Notes: a model not told the origin generated them from the letters alone. Shown: positions 7,904 to 17,846, counted from the stretch's first letter. The stretch: DNA of 64,000 nt from Emticicia sp040253585 (GCF_040253585.1 NZ_JBELAU010000008.1:124001-188000); one strand, 5' to 3'. Numbers and translations are program-made.

Positions 7904-9445
7904 TTACTTTGTAACTTTCAAAACAATTACTGAATACGCAGGAATCGTTAATTTCAGAATACCTTTCTCCAATTTTGCACCCGAAAAATCTTTTATCGAA
8001 ACCTTGTTTGGTTGCTCGAAAGTATTGTGGTCGCTGATGTTGGCAGATGCCAAAATTTGCCCCGAAACTTTAGTGAAATCTTCACCTCTAAGATTGATTG
8101 TAACTTCGTGCGATTTACGATAATCAATGTTTGTCAAAGAAATATTCAATGCTCCCGAAGCATCTTTTGATGCCGACGAATTCACGGCTGTCAGTTTTTT
8201 ACCATTAAATTCATACGTTGGCGACTCAATACTTATTGGTACGAGCGTTGCATCTTGATGCACATTGTACATTTTCATTACGTGGAAAGTTGGCGTAAGC
8301 AACATCTTTTCTTCGTTAGTCAAGATTACTGCTTGCAAAACGTTGACGATTTGAGCCAAATTTGCTCCACGAACACGGTCTGCGTGATTATTGAAAATAT
8401 TAAGTGTAAGACCCGCAATCATGGCATCACGCATGGTATTTTGTTGGTACAAAGCCCCTTTACCTTCGGCATCGGTTTCGTACCACCCCCCCCACTCGTC
8501 CACAATCAAATCTACTTTTTTCTCTGGGTCATATTTGTCCATGATGGTGCTGTGCTTGGTTACGAATTCTTCCATTTTCCAAGCTTCTTCCATGGTTTTG
8601 AAATAAGTTGCTTCGTTAAATCCAACCGAAGGACCTTTGGTATCTTTCCAACTCAAAACCGAATAATGGTGCAATGCCAAAGCCGACATCATATTGTGCG
8701 GAATGTTTTTCATCAATGTTTCTGTCCAGTTGAAATCATCGCTACTTGCACCCGAAGCCACTTTGTACAATTTAGATTCTGGTGTAATATCTTTCATGAA
8801 TGTGGCATATTGGCGGTAAATATTGGCGTAATATTCGGGTGTCATGTTTCCACCACAACCCCAAGCTTCATTGCCAACTCCCCAAATTTTTACATTCCAA
8901 GGCTTTTGACGACCATTTTGAATGCGTAGGTCAGACATCGGGCTGCCCGTTGGCTGATTCACATAACTTACCCAGTCCGATAAATCTTGAACTGTTCCGC
9001 TACCCACATTTCCTGCCAAATAAGGCTCTGCACCAATTTTTTCGCAAAGGTCAAGAAAATCGTGTGTGCCGAAACTATTATCTTCGGTTACGCCACCCCA
9101 CCAAACATTGACCATTTTAGGGCGTTTTTCTTTTGGGCCGATACCATCTTTCCACTGATAGGCATCAGCAAAACAACCACCTGGCCAGCGAAGATTAGGC
9201 ACCTTTAACTCTTTCAAGGCTTGAATTACATCGTTTCTTACACCAGCCGTGTTAGGAATCTTTGTGTTATTTTCTCCTACATACATACCACCATAAATAC
9301 AGCGACCGAGGTGTTCGGCAAAATGGCCGTAGATATGTTTATTGATTTTGGTTTTGGCCAAATCCGTGTTTAACGTGATTTTGGTTTGGGCTGTTGCCGA
9401 AAGTGCTATGCAACCTGCTACAACGGCTAAAATTGTTTTTTTCAT
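7904..9445 (-). CDS. GH51 alpha-L-arabinofuranosidase, exported
   Basis: The enzyme removes alpha-L-arabinofuranosyl side groups from arabinoxylan oligosaccharides or arabinan. The 513-residue protein starts with a signal peptide (cleavage near SATAQ), then the GH51 (beta/alpha)8 barrel and C-terminal beta domain. The acid/base Glu lies in WGVGNEAWGCGG (about residue 193) and the nucleophile Glu in LIVDEWGGWY (about residue 317); LRWPGGCFADAYQWKDGIGP is also a family hallmark. It is 12 bp downstream of the GH127/146 gene and probably the last enzyme of the operon before araR. Confidence 0.94.
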   Translation of the reverse strand: MKKTILAVVAGCIALSATAQTKITLNTDLAKTKINKHIYGHFAEHLGRCIYGGMYVGENNTKIPNTAGVRNDVIQALKELKVPNLRWPGGCFADAYQWKDGIGPKEKRPKMVNVWWGGVTEDNSFGTHDFLDLCEKIGAEPYLAGNVGSGTVQDLSDWVSYVNQPTGSPMSDLRIQNGRQKPWNVKIWGVGNEAWGCGGNMTPEYYANIYRQYATFMKDITPESKLYKVASGASSDDFNWTETLMKNIPHNMMSALALHHYSVLSWKDTKGPSVGFNEATYFKTMEEAWKMEEFVTKHSTIMDKYDPEKKVDLIVDEWGGWYETDAEGKGALYQQNTMRDAMIAGLTLNIFNNHADRVRGANLAQIVNVLQAVILTNEEKMLLTPTFHVMKMYNVHQDATLVPISIESPTYEFNGKKLTAVNSSASKDASGALNISLTNIDYRKSHEVTINLRGEDFTKVSGQILASANISDHNTFEQPNKVSIKDFSGAKLEKGILKLTIPAYSVIVLKVTK

Positions 9446-9457
9446 TAATCAGATAAT

Positions 9458-11734
9458 TTAATCGGTTACTACTCTGAACTCGGTAAATCGAGGCGAAGGA
9501 ACATTGTTTTTGGTACTAATTTTAATGTTAATCTTCTCGCTATCAAGGTCTTTTATTTGAATTGTTTTATTTTCTTTTGAGACATTTTCAATAGGTTTTT
9601 CGTTGATAATTATTGAAATGTTCTCTAATTTAAAATCATCTAAAGTACTTATTATCAAAACTTTACCCCGTTTGTTTTTATTGGATAATTGGTATGAAAT
9701 ATATGAGCGAGTGTTTCGCCAAAATTGCTCATCATCATAGCCCGAATTACTTCTTTCGCCCTTATAATTGTGGTCAACTTCGGGTTGTTGTTCTCCACAA
9801 TTTACTTTATCAATTGTTCGGGCTTCGAGAGCCAATTGTTCGGCTTCTTTTTGTTTGATACTTGCTTGATAATTTTCAAAGGCAGTTTTATTGAAAGTCT
9901 GGAAATACATTTGGTAACGGGCATCATGAATTTCAAAAAACGGCTGTAAAGTAAGCGAATCTAAACTGAATTTAAGGTTACCGATAGGTTTTATTTTTGA
10001 TTTAAAATCACCTTTTTCGTCAACTAAGGCGTAAGCTTTATTCATTGGGTAAAGGGGGCCTTTGGTTTCATGTCCCATTCGGCTGTCATCGGCAAAAAGT
10101 CCAACTAAATCTGTGGTTGAAGTTTTAGCCGCCAAAACGATTGGGCCATGCACAAATGCCGACCAATTTGAGCCATCGGGTAGGTTTTCTAATTGTGTAG
10201 TGGTCTTGAAACGCACCATAATTTTATCGCCCGATTTCCATTTTCTATTTACTGAAACATAGTTATTTCCAGTTTTTGAGGTTTGAAAAACTTTGCCATT
10301 TACCAAAACTTCAAAGTTTTCAGCCCATTTAGGTTGGCGAATGTTTAGAGCAAAAATCTGAGATTTACTTATTTTTAGCATCAATTCTGATTCATTTTTA
10401 TAAGGAAAATCAGTATTTTGTTCGATTTGTATGCCTTTTTCTTTCCAATTCAAAGTAGAAGGAATAAACAAATTGACGAAAACATCATTTTCGGAATGGC
10501 TATAAATCAACTCGCCATATTTCGTATGATTTTCGATACCCGAACCCACGCAGCACCACATACTCGTATTGGGTTGTGAATAAACTCGGTAATGATTAGG
10601 GCGAATGGGAGTAAAGTAAACAAATCCACCTTTTTCGGGGTGTTGACTCGAAAGAATATGATTATAGAGTGTTCGCTCGTAGAAATCTAAATAACTGGCA
10701 TCATTTTTATCAAGAAAAAGAGCCTTGCTCAACCGCAACATATTAAACGAATTGCAGGTTTCTGGGCCTTGATTGGAGGCCAACATTTTACTAAAATCAT
10801 TAACAGGATTGAAATGCTCACGCATGCTATTTCCACCAAATGCCACGCTTCGAGTTTGCGAAACATTCTGCCAAAAATACTGTGCCGCACTCGACAATTC
10901 TTCATTTTTGGTGAGGGTAGCAATTTTTTCAAAACCAATTACTTTAGGAATTTGCGTATTGGCATGAAGCCCTGTAAGTTTATCTTGTTTTTGAAGTAAG
11001 GGATTCAAAACTGCTTGGTGGTTTAGTTTTTGAGCAGTTTCGAGGTATTTTTTTTCATTGGTAAGTATATTTAAGTCAGCAAAAACTTCGTTCATTCCAC
11101 CGTGTTCGGTACGAAGAATCTGCTGGATTTTTTCTTCGTTAAGGGGTTTTATTAATTCGATAAACCAATTGCCCAACCCAATCAAAATCTGTTTGGCTTG
11201 TTGATTTTGTGTAAATTCGTAAGTATCACGAAGACCTGCAAAAAGTTTGTGAATATTATACAGCGGCACCCAAGTATTGTTGAGTCCGAAACTACTGCCA
11301 TCAATATCGCCTTTGTGGATTCTTTCCCAAAATACTTTTCCTTGCGGAATTCCCCCCACATAGCCATTACCATTTTTTGCTTGGCAACGAGCCAATTCGG
11401 CAATCATATAATCGAGGCGTTGCTTCAATTCGGCATTTCCTGTGCTGGCATACATCATGGCTAACGCCGACAAATAATGTCCGCCAATGTGACCATCAAG
11501 ACCCGAACTTTCCCAGTTTCCATATCGCTCAGCTTTCAATGGCAAACCTGCATCAATAAGATACGGAGCGAGTAATTTATCAGGATTTAGTGCCAAAATG
11601 TATTTTAAATCTACATCTTGGGCATTATTGAAAATACCATTTTTTAGTTTTACCTCTTGCAAGGCAAAGGGCTGCATTTGTGCTTCGGCACAAAAAGTTA
11701 GAACCAGAAAAGATAAAACGTACTTAATTTTCAT
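9458..11734 (-). CDS. GH127/GH146-type beta-L-arabinofuranosidase, exported
   Basis: This 758-residue protein has a signal peptide (cleavage near CAEAQ) and an (alpha/alpha)6 catalytic domain of the former DUF1680 family, followed by beta-sandwich C-terminal domains. The zinc/cysteine active site known from HypBA1 (Glu338, Cys340, Cys417, Cys418) is conserved: Glu and Cys in GPETCNSFNM (about residue 325) and the Cys pair in SMWCCVGSGIENH (about residue 393). The family releases beta-linked L-arabinofuranose. In a xylan locus the substrate might be arabinofuranose on decorated side chains rather than plant cell-wall glycoprotein. GH127 and GH146 share this fold and cannot be separated by eye. 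Confidence 0.88.
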   Translation of the reverse strand: MKIKYVLSFLVLTFCAEAQMQPFALQEVKLKNGIFNNAQDVDLKYILALNPDKLLAPYLIDAGLPLKAERYGNWESSGLDGHIGGHYLSALAMMYASTGNAELKQRLDYMIAELARCQAKNGNGYVGGIPQGKVFWERIHKGDIDGSSFGLNNTWVPLYNIHKLFAGLRDTYEFTQNQQAKQILIGLGNWFIELIKPLNEEKIQQILRTEHGGMNEVFADLNILTNEKKYLETAQKLNHQAVLNPLLQKQDKLTGLHANTQIPKVIGFEKIATLTKNEELSSAAQYFWQNVSQTRSVAFGGNSMREHFNPVNDFSKMLASNQGPETCNSFNMLRLSKALFLDKNDASYLDFYERTLYNHILSSQHPEKGGFVYFTPIRPNHYRVYSQPNTSMWCCVGSGIENHTKYGELIYSHSENDVFVNLFIPSTLNWKEKGIQIEQNTDFPYKNESELMLKISKSQIFALNIRQPKWAENFEVLVNGKVFQTSKTGNNYVSVNRKWKSGDKIMVRFKTTTQLENLPDGSNWSAFVHGPIVLAAKTSTTDLVGLFADDSRMGHETKGPLYPMNKAYALVDEKGDFKSKIKPIGNLKFSLDSLTLQPFFEIHDARYQMYFQTFNKTAFENYQASIKQKEAEQLALEARTIDKVNCGEQQPEVDHNYKGERSNSGYDDEQFWRNTRSYISYQLSNKNKRGKVLIISTLDDFKLENISIIINEKPIENVSKENKTIQIKDLDSEKINIKISTKNNVPSPRFTEFRVVTD

Positions 11735-11762
11735 TAAAAATTATTGATAAAACGTTAAAAAT

Positions 11763-11800
11763 GAAAGAGTAGCCTTTCAAAAGGGAACGGCTACTCTTTC
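11763..11800 (-). terminator. Strong intergenic hairpin between the small secreted protein and GH127
   Basis: Perfect 12-bp arms (GAAAGAGTAGCC / GGCTACTCTTTC) enclose a 14-nt loop. On the minus strand it is followed by ATTTTT. It may be a partial terminator or an mRNA-stabilising element that lowers expression of the two downstream arabinofuranosidases. Confidence 0.5.
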
Positions 11801-11807
11801 AGGTGAC

Positions 11808-12146
11808 TTATTTTACTCTTGTCAGTTTGGTTTCGCCTCTTTCGTTTTTGATAACTAACTCATTTTCAGACACTAACTCGCCTGTGTAGTTGATTTTACG
11901 CTCGCCGAAAGAAATCGTAAACGAGATTTTTTTGCCATCAATCGTTCCTTCTTCGATGGCTGATTCTCCTCGTTGGTTTTTCCAAATTCCTGTTAATTTA
12001 GTACCTTCTACTTTGAAAGAGTAATTCACTTCCATTACACCATTTGGTGTTTCTCGTGAGCCTTTCCAGTTACCATCTACGGCATTTTGTGCGAAAGCCA
12101 CTACCGTAGAAATTATCATTGCGATTGTTAAAAGTGCTTTTTTCAT
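11808..12146 (-). CDS. Small exported beta-rich protein of unknown function
   Basis: A 112-residue protein with a clear signal peptide (MKKALLTIAMIISTVVAFAQ). The mature ~92 residues are built of short polar beta-strand-like segments ending in a Lys/Arg tail (GETKLTRVK), with GNWKGSRETPNG near the start; this resembles the lipocalin/avidin-like small secreted domains often found beside Bacteroidota glycan genes. No catalytic motif is visible. It follows the double esterase by 29 bp and so is probably co-expressed with it. I do not recognise a named family. Confidence 0.75.
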   Translation of the reverse strand: MKKALLTIAMIISTVVAFAQNAVDGNWKGSRETPNGVMEVNYSFKVEGTKLTGIWKNQRGESAIEEGTIDGKKISFTISFGERKINYTGELVSENELVIKNERGETKLTRVK

Positions 12147-12175
12147 TGTTTTTTTTGATTAAAATAGATGGAAAT

Positions 12176-14101
12176 TTATTTAAAAAGTAATTGTGCAAAT
12201 TCGTAAATATCATGTCGCCAAACTGGCCAAGTATGTCCGCCAGCATATTCGCTGTACTTATATTTGATACCCATTTCGTCCATTTTTTTCATCATAATTT
12301 GGCAATTAGCGTGGGCAATATCTTCTTTCCCACCTTGCGAAATCCAAAATTCTTTGATATTGGCATTGATTTTATCTTTATTGGTTTTCATGAATTCGTA
12401 TTGTGGGTCTGAAAGTTTGGTATTATTTGCCCACCAACCCGAACTGAAAACTCCCAAATAACTAAATAAGTCGGGATTCTTAACACCAGCGTGCAAAGTT
12501 TGCAAGCCACCCATCGAAAGACCTGCTAATGCACGATTTTTGGCTTCGTTTGACACTTTAAAATTGGCTTCAACAAATGGAATCAAGGCATTTTTGAGTT
12601 CGTTTTCAAACTGATTAAGCTGTGGCAAGCCAAAACCTGCTGGGCCACCACCACCTTGAAAATTCCCATCCATCATCACGATTACCATTGGTTTTGCTTT
12701 CTTTTCGGCGATAAGATTATCCAATATCAAATCGGTTTTGCCTTGTGTTGCCCAACCTCGTTGGTCTTCGCCACCACCATGAAGAAGATAAACGGCAGGA
12801 TATTTTTCGCTAGAATTATCGTAGCCTGGTGGCGTATAAATGTATGCTTCACGCCAAGAGTTGGTTACTTTTGAATAGTATTTTTTTACACGAACATCGC
12901 CGTGAGGAACATCTTTCAAAGCATAAAAACCACCTTCTTTGTATGGAATTTCTATGCCACTTGCCATGCGGCTCATACCATAAAATGATTCACTGGCAGG
13001 GTCGGCAACGGCTACGCCATCAATTAAGAGAGAATAATAATGAAATCCACGGCTGATTGAATCGGTTGTTACATTCCAAAACCCGCTGGTGTCTTTTACC
13101 ATGTCGTATTTTTTCCCTAAATCAATCTGTACTTTTTGTGCTTCGGGTGCTTTTACTTTGAAAATTACACGGTTATCGGGCAAAATTTGTGGGTATTTGG
13201 CATTACGAATATTGCTTGCGGCAGGAGTTCCTAAAACTGAATATTTAGTAAAAGTGCTTGGATTAGTAGGTTTAAACAAAAACTGTGAAAACATGTACAA
13301 TCCGTTTTTCCAAACTTTAAAATCGTGTCCACCAGCTTCGAGATAATAGATATGAGGCACGTCATTTTCGTACATATACTCGTGCGTACGCTTACTGAAT
13401 GTGATTAATCCATCAGCATCACCACACGAAATAAAGAGCAATTTCAATTTCTTTTTAGCTTCTTCGGGATTTGGCATTAATTCCTTCGGCACTTTTGTAT
13501 TTGGAGCTGAAGAAAATCCACCCACCCAAGCGAATTTATCGAGATTTCCCAGTCCGAAATTCAATGATTGTCCTCCCCCCATCGAAAGCCCAGCAATCGC
13601 ACGATTTTCACGGTCAGTTAGTGCTGAATAGTTTTTTTCGATGTACGGAATGAGGTCATTTAATAAATCCTTTTCAAAAGTGGCAAAGGCTTGAACTTTG
13701 TCGGGAGCCATGATATTTCCTCCTGCACGGTCGTCTTTCATGGCACGGCCATTTGGCATTACCACAATCATTGGTTGAATTTTTCCTTCAGCAAAAAGAT
13801 TATCCAAAATATTTTGAGGGTTTGCTCCTTTAAACCATTCAAGATGGTCGCCACCGATGCCATGAAGGAGATAAAATACAGGATATTTTTTCTTTTTATC
13901 GTAGTTTGGCGGCGTGTAAACCAAGGTTTTACGGGTACTACCTACTGTTTTTGATTCATACTGAACTGTGTCAATTTTACCTTTGGCAATACCATTTTTA
14001 GCATTTTCGTAGCCTTTTGGCATTTCTTTCTCCATATTTTGTGCGAAACTTAGGTTTTCACACACAAACAAAAAAGTGATAATTGCGAGTAGTTTTTTCA
14101 T
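12176..14101 (-). CDS. Tandem two-domain CE1-like esterase
   Basis: This 641-residue exported protein (signal peptide to about residue 20) carries two esterase D-like alpha/beta-hydrolase modules joined by an immunoglobulin-like E-set domain (about 285-380). Module 1 has its nucleophile Ser in AIAGLSMGGG (about residue 172) and its His in GGHDFKVW. Module 2 has Ser in ALAGLSMGGL (about residue 529) and His in GGHTWPVWR. Both keep the family ending '(Y)(M/E)F(S/A)Q(F/L)LFK', which points to internal duplication. Likely activity is feruloyl or acetyl-xylan ester hydrolysis. The single-domain relatives at 17847-22365 have the order E-set then esterase, so this gene looks like an esterase fused in front of such a unit. 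Confidence 0.85.
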   Translation of the reverse strand: MKKLLAIITFLFVCENLSFAQNMEKEMPKGYENAKNGIAKGKIDTVQYESKTVGSTRKTLVYTPPNYDKKKKYPVFYLLHGIGGDHLEWFKGANPQNILDNLFAEGKIQPMIVVMPNGRAMKDDRAGGNIMAPDKVQAFATFEKDLLNDLIPYIEKNYSALTDRENRAIAGLSMGGGQSLNFGLGNLDKFAWVGGFSSAPNTKVPKELMPNPEEAKKKLKLLFISCGDADGLITFSKRTHEYMYENDVPHIYYLEAGGHDFKVWKNGLYMFSQFLFKPTNPSTFTKYSVLGTPAASNIRNAKYPQILPDNRVIFKVKAPEAQKVQIDLGKKYDMVKDTSGFWNVTTDSISRGFHYYSLLIDGVAVADPASESFYGMSRMASGIEIPYKEGGFYALKDVPHGDVRVKKYYSKVTNSWREAYIYTPPGYDNSSEKYPAVYLLHGGGEDQRGWATQGKTDLILDNLIAEKKAKPMVIVMMDGNFQGGGGPAGFGLPQLNQFENELKNALIPFVEANFKVSNEAKNRALAGLSMGGLQTLHAGVKNPDLFSYLGVFSSGWWANNTKLSDPQYEFMKTNKDKINANIKEFWISQGGKEDIAHANCQIMMKKMDEMGIKYKYSEYAGGHTWPVWRHDIYEFAQLLFK

Positions 14102-14132
14102 ATTTTGAGGTTAAAAAGGTGAAAGACTGAGG

Positions 14133-15392
14133 TTATTTGGCGGGTTCAATGATTTTATAATTACCACTTAGGTGCATCAAACTGAATAAATACATGAGCC
14201 CATCGAAGTAAGGATCGAAATAGCCGTCTTCGTAAGGTTCGAGTTTGGCATTCCAGATAGCTTTTACAAAATCGTTGCTTTCTTTTCCTTTGTTGATAAG
14301 GGCAGTTGTGGCAGCAGTAGAAACCAAACCAATGGAATGTCGAAGTTTTTTTACTGGGCCAGCTTGCAAAATAAATTCGGGTTTTGAACCATCAAGATTA
14401 AACTGGTCGTCGTACGTATCCAACCCTTTTGAACGCAAGAAGTTTTGGAATCTTTTGGCGTAATCTAATTGCCATTTTTTGTCTTTTCCGTACCAAGTAT
14501 AATCCATTGCAATGTTCATCGGTACACGCCACGAGTCATATCTAAACCCTGGCGGCATCCAACGAGTTGGGTGTGGAGCTCCGCTAAATTCGGTATAATC
14601 TGAGTTTAAGGCAGTTACGGGGTGACAAGCTCGGTGCAAAAATACTCTTGAAGTATCAGCACATGCTTTGTAGAAATCTTCGTGACCATCTTTTGCGTAT
14701 TTTGCCCAAACTTCCATGAAAGCTGGCAAGTGATAAGAAGGGTCAGTCCATTTATAGTTGGCTCCTTCTGGCACAAAACTTATTTGTTTGGCATCGGTAT
14801 TGATGACGTTATAAATATTTCCAGTACCATCTTTTTTCCACATATTATCTAAAATTCGGCGGGCTTCTTTGTAATAATTGATGCCCGTATCGTTACCCCA
14901 TTTATTGGAAGCAAACAAAAGGCTGGTTACAAAATAAAGCTCACCGTCAGAAGCCGAACCTTGAGAATTTTTCTTTTTAGTAATCGGGTTTATACTCCAC
15001 GCAAAATACGCCTCTCTTGGCCCGCTTTGGTGTTGAGAATATTTAACTGCCCATCGCCAAATTTTATCAAAAACTTCTTTTTTATTTAATTGAACGGCCA
15101 CCATCATGCCGTACGACATTCCTTCGGAGCGTGCATCTTTGTTTTTTACATCCGAAACATAAGCCAACGAGTCTTCTTCTTCAAAATAAACTTTGTTTGG
15201 GCCTTCAAAAACATCATAATAGGCTTTTTGGAGTTTGGCGTCTATGTCTTTTTGACTATAACCCATTTCCTTAAATACATTTCTGTACTTAGGTTTTTGT
15301 GCATTTATGGAAAATGAACAAAAGAACAATACACCTAAAAGAGCGATGAGCCTTTTAGGTTTTGGATTGACTATAAAATTGTAGAAATTCAT
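14133..15392 (-). CDS. GH8 xylanase or reducing-end xylose-releasing exo-oligoxylanase
   Basis: The 419-residue protein has a signal peptide after a basic stretch (NPKPKRLIALLGVLFF, cleavage near INAQ) and an (alpha/alpha)6 GH8 domain. The general-acid Glu is in ARSEGMSYGMM (about residue 90); SASDGELYF (about residue 148) is the second conserved acidic site. The sequence resembles the exo-oligoxylanase branch, which trims xylose from the reducing end of short xylan chains, but an endo-acting enzyme is not excluded. A truncated copy of its first ~38 codons lies at 17691-17828, upstream of the GH10 gene. Confidence 0.87.
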   Translation of the reverse strand: MNFYNFIVNPKPKRLIALLGVLFFCSFSINAQKPKYRNVFKEMGYSQKDIDAKLQKAYYDVFEGPNKVYFEEEDSLAYVSDVKNKDARSEGMSYGMMVAVQLNKKEVFDKIWRWAVKYSQHQSGPREAYFAWSINPITKKKNSQGSASDGELYFVTSLLFASNKWGNDTGINYYKEARRILDNMWKKDGTGNIYNVINTDAKQISFVPEGANYKWTDPSYHLPAFMEVWAKYAKDGHEDFYKACADTSRVFLHRACHPVTALNSDYTEFSGAPHPTRWMPPGFRYDSWRVPMNIAMDYTWYGKDKKWQLDYAKRFQNFLRSKGLDTYDDQFNLDGSKPEFILQAGPVKKLRHSIGLVSTAATTALINKGKESNDFVKAIWNAKLEPYEDGYFDPYFDGLMYLFSLMHLSGNYKIIEPAK

Positions 15393-15540
15393 GAATAAAT
15401 TTTTAAGAGATTATTACCTTTTATACTGTAAAAACTAATCAAATTCGTATTTAGACAAACAAGCCGTTAGTTTCCTTTTAAATCAGTTTTGCCTTGATAA
15501 ATACTTGCCATGCGTTTCGTATTACCGAAAATTGCTCTGA

Positions 15541-17667
15541 TTATTGCTTTATAATTTTTGTTGATACGGAATTATTATTTTGAATTATAGTTAAGAAATA
15601 TAAGCCTTGATTTAGATTTTTGCCAACTATAATTGGGAGGTTGGATTTCCCTTCTTCAAGCACACGACCTGTAACGTCGGCAATGTAATAACTAAACTCA
15701 CCCGTATAATTTAGATGAATTCCGTCGTTATTAAATGGATTTGGATATAAAAGGCTTTCAGACAATTCAGATTCTTCTAAATCTGTAATAACCATAGCTT
15801 TAAATGCTAAATAATTCAAATTCACATAATCCGAATTTCCTATAGTTAGTCTCATTACTTTTTTTCCTGCGGTAATAGGAATATTTTTAACCGTAACTGT
15901 TTGCCAATTTTGCCAGCCACCAGTATTTGGGATCGCTATATTCGAAGCTACATTTACCCCGTCCATGCTTATTGATACAGCTCTTCCTGCTTCATTACAT
16001 GCTACACGCAAGTCTAAATCGTAAGTAGTGGTATTGTTTACTTGTACGGTGTACTCTAACCACTCTCCAGATGTTGCATACCCAATATTATACCCTCCTC
16101 CTGCATCGGTACAGGTTTCTATATCAACGTCTTCATCGGTTCTGAAATTAACGGCAGGTGTCACCTCAGTTCCCGCAGTATTGTCTAAATAAGCATTTCC
16201 ATTACCCCCCAAATCATATTCCTCAAACTGAATAGTTCCAGGAATTTGGTGAACATTTCCATTGTAGGGCTGTTGTGGAAGATTCACTTTTATTGTTATT
16301 TTAACCTCTGTAACATTACCTAAGTTGTCTGTTACCACAACTTTAACAATATGAGTACCTGCTGATGCACCTGTCCAACTAAAAGTATAAGGTGAAGTAT
16401 TATCAGTAATTAATAGCGTAGTTCCATCATAAAATTTAACACTTTCAATGGTGCCATCGGCATCAGTAGCTGTTGCTGATAAATTTATTGCCTCACCTTG
16501 TATAAAAGTTGTATTGCTAGTAGGACTTATGAGTGTTACAGTCGGAAAATTACTATTACTACAATCGGCAAAAGGTGCTGGTGCTGGGCAACACGAAAGA
16601 CTTGGTCTGGCATTCATGTATTGTTTCATCCAAGTCATAGCAGGTCGGTCGGTTAAATTGGCGTACTGAATTCCAGTATAAGTGCCACCTGAGCCACTTA
16701 CGCCATTTCCTGGAATCCATGTTGAACCCTGAATATACCCCCATAATGTAATGCCCGCAACGTGAGGATGTTCCCAAGCAATTGTAAAAAAATCTTGATA
16801 CTTAGTACTTTGAGCATTTTCATTCGGGTCTGCTACAAAATCTAACTCTGTGATATGAAGCGGTAAATTTGTTTTAGTCCAGACTTCATCTAAACAAGCT
16901 CTAAAATTTGCCGTAGATAGATTGAGTCGTCCGTTCATGCCATGACCTTGCAAACCGATTCCGTCTATGATATTTTTCTTACCATCAGTCAAGTTTGGTG
17001 CGTTTTTAATTGCATTTGACATGTTTATATATTCTGCCCTACAATTGCCCCAGTTGTGCTCAACATTAAACTCGTTGATTAAAAGTACAGCTTTTGGAAA
17101 ATGTTTCCTCGCTAATTGAAAAGGCCAAATTGCCCAACCATAAGGGTTGTTTTTATCGTTGGCATTTGCAGGTTCATTCTGATAAGCTAATGTGAGTGCT
17201 GCTTTTAGGTTGGCTATTTCTTTGTTGATTGGAGTATTAACAGGTTCATTCAATACATCAATCATTTCTAAACCACCCATAGGGTCGTAATGGTCTTGAA
17301 CAGCTTGATACCATTGCCTAATCGCAGTTTCAATCTCAGCGGCTGATGCACTGGCCAAGAAACGTGGAGCTTGAGCTCCCCAAATCAAGGCATGAAATTT
17401 AAACAAACCACCTGAATTTTTGGCGGTATTATAAGCCAAGTCAGAATTGCCCCAACTGTAATTATTTGTACCTCTATGTACAGAACCCCATTTTGAACCA
17501 TTTTCAGAGGTAGTTTGATTCCACAATGATGTATAATTACTCGGTACGCTGTAGCCGATTATGTTTCCTAAATACTTGCCTTTACATTTACCCATTTGGG
17601 CATTAGAAATAAAAGCCGAACCAATACAAACACTAAAAATTGTGTAAAATAGTAATTTTTGTTTCAT
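15541..17667 (-). CDS. GH10 endo-beta-1,4-xylanase with Ig-like, CBM6 and T9SS sorting domains
   Basis: The 708-residue protein reads in order: signal peptide (to about residue 24), GH10 barrel (about 28-345), Ig-like domain (about 375-462, starting PTVTLISPTSN), CBM6 carbohydrate-binding module (about 475-630, QFEEYDLGGNGNAY and GYATSGEWLEYTV), and a C-terminal type IX sorting domain (about 640-708, LLYPNPFNND). The acid/base Glu is in IDVLNEPVNT (about residue 140) and the nucleophile Glu in LHITELDFV (about residue 272). It is the only enzyme here with a visible T9SS tail, so it is probably the surface or released enzyme that first cuts polymeric xylan. Confidence 0.95.
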   Translation of the reverse strand: MKQKLLFYTIFSVCIGSAFISNAQMGKCKGKYLGNIIGYSVPSNYTSLWNQTTSENGSKWGSVHRGTNNYSWGNSDLAYNTAKNSGGLFKFHALIWGAQAPRFLASASAAEIETAIRQWYQAVQDHYDPMGGLEMIDVLNEPVNTPINKEIANLKAALTLAYQNEPANANDKNNPYGWAIWPFQLARKHFPKAVLLINEFNVEHNWGNCRAEYINMSNAIKNAPNLTDGKKNIIDGIGLQGHGMNGRLNLSTANFRACLDEVWTKTNLPLHITELDFVADPNENAQSTKYQDFFTIAWEHPHVAGITLWGYIQGSTWIPGNGVSGSGGTYTGIQYANLTDRPAMTWMKQYMNARPSLSCCPAPAPFADCSNSNFPTVTLISPTSNTTFIQGEAINLSATATDADGTIESVKFYDGTTLLITDNTSPYTFSWTGASAGTHIVKVVVTDNLGNVTEVKITIKVNLPQQPYNGNVHQIPGTIQFEEYDLGGNGNAYLDNTAGTEVTPAVNFRTDEDVDIETCTDAGGGYNIGYATSGEWLEYTVQVNNTTTYDLDLRVACNEAGRAVSISMDGVNVASNIAIPNTGGWQNWQTVTVKNIPITAGKKVMRLTIGNSDYVNLNYLAFKAMVITDLEESELSESLLYPNPFNNDGIHLNYTGEFSYYIADVTGRVLEEGKSNLPIIVGKNLNQGLYFLTIIQNNNSVSTKIIKQ

Positions 17668-17690
17668 AATCAGTACATGATTTATTTATG

Positions 17691-17828
17691 TCATTGCAAA
17701 CACAAATTCAAAAAACTCATATTTCTGTACTTTTCTTTTTGTGCATTTATGGTAAACGAACAAATGAGAACTAAACCTAAAAGACCGATGAGCCTTTTAG
17801 GTTTAGAATGAAAATCGTGGAAATTCAT
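17691..17828 (-). pseudogene. Relic of a duplicated GH8 5' end
   Basis: A 45-codon frame starting at 17828 encodes MNFHDFHSKPKRL, then IGLLGLVLICSFTINAQK, then EKYRNMSFLN and a stop at 17691. It matches the GH8 protein at 14133-15392 in order (MNFYNF, KPKRLIALLG, CSFSINAQK, KYRN) and at DNA level, including the 20 bp before the ATG. After codon ~37 the similarity ends. It lies between the esterase at 17847 and the GH10 start at 17667. The simplest reading is a deletion remnant of a GH8 paralogue, or a partial duplication; it could still be translated as a short exported peptide. Confidence 0.75.
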
Positions 17829-17846
17829 GAATATTTTTTCAAGAAA

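Noticed and set aside
8255..8929. A 224-codon plus-strand open frame opposite the GH51 gene
   Set aside because: The minus strand holds a complete GH51 with both catalytic Glu; the opposite frame has no recognisable domain and is a shadow.
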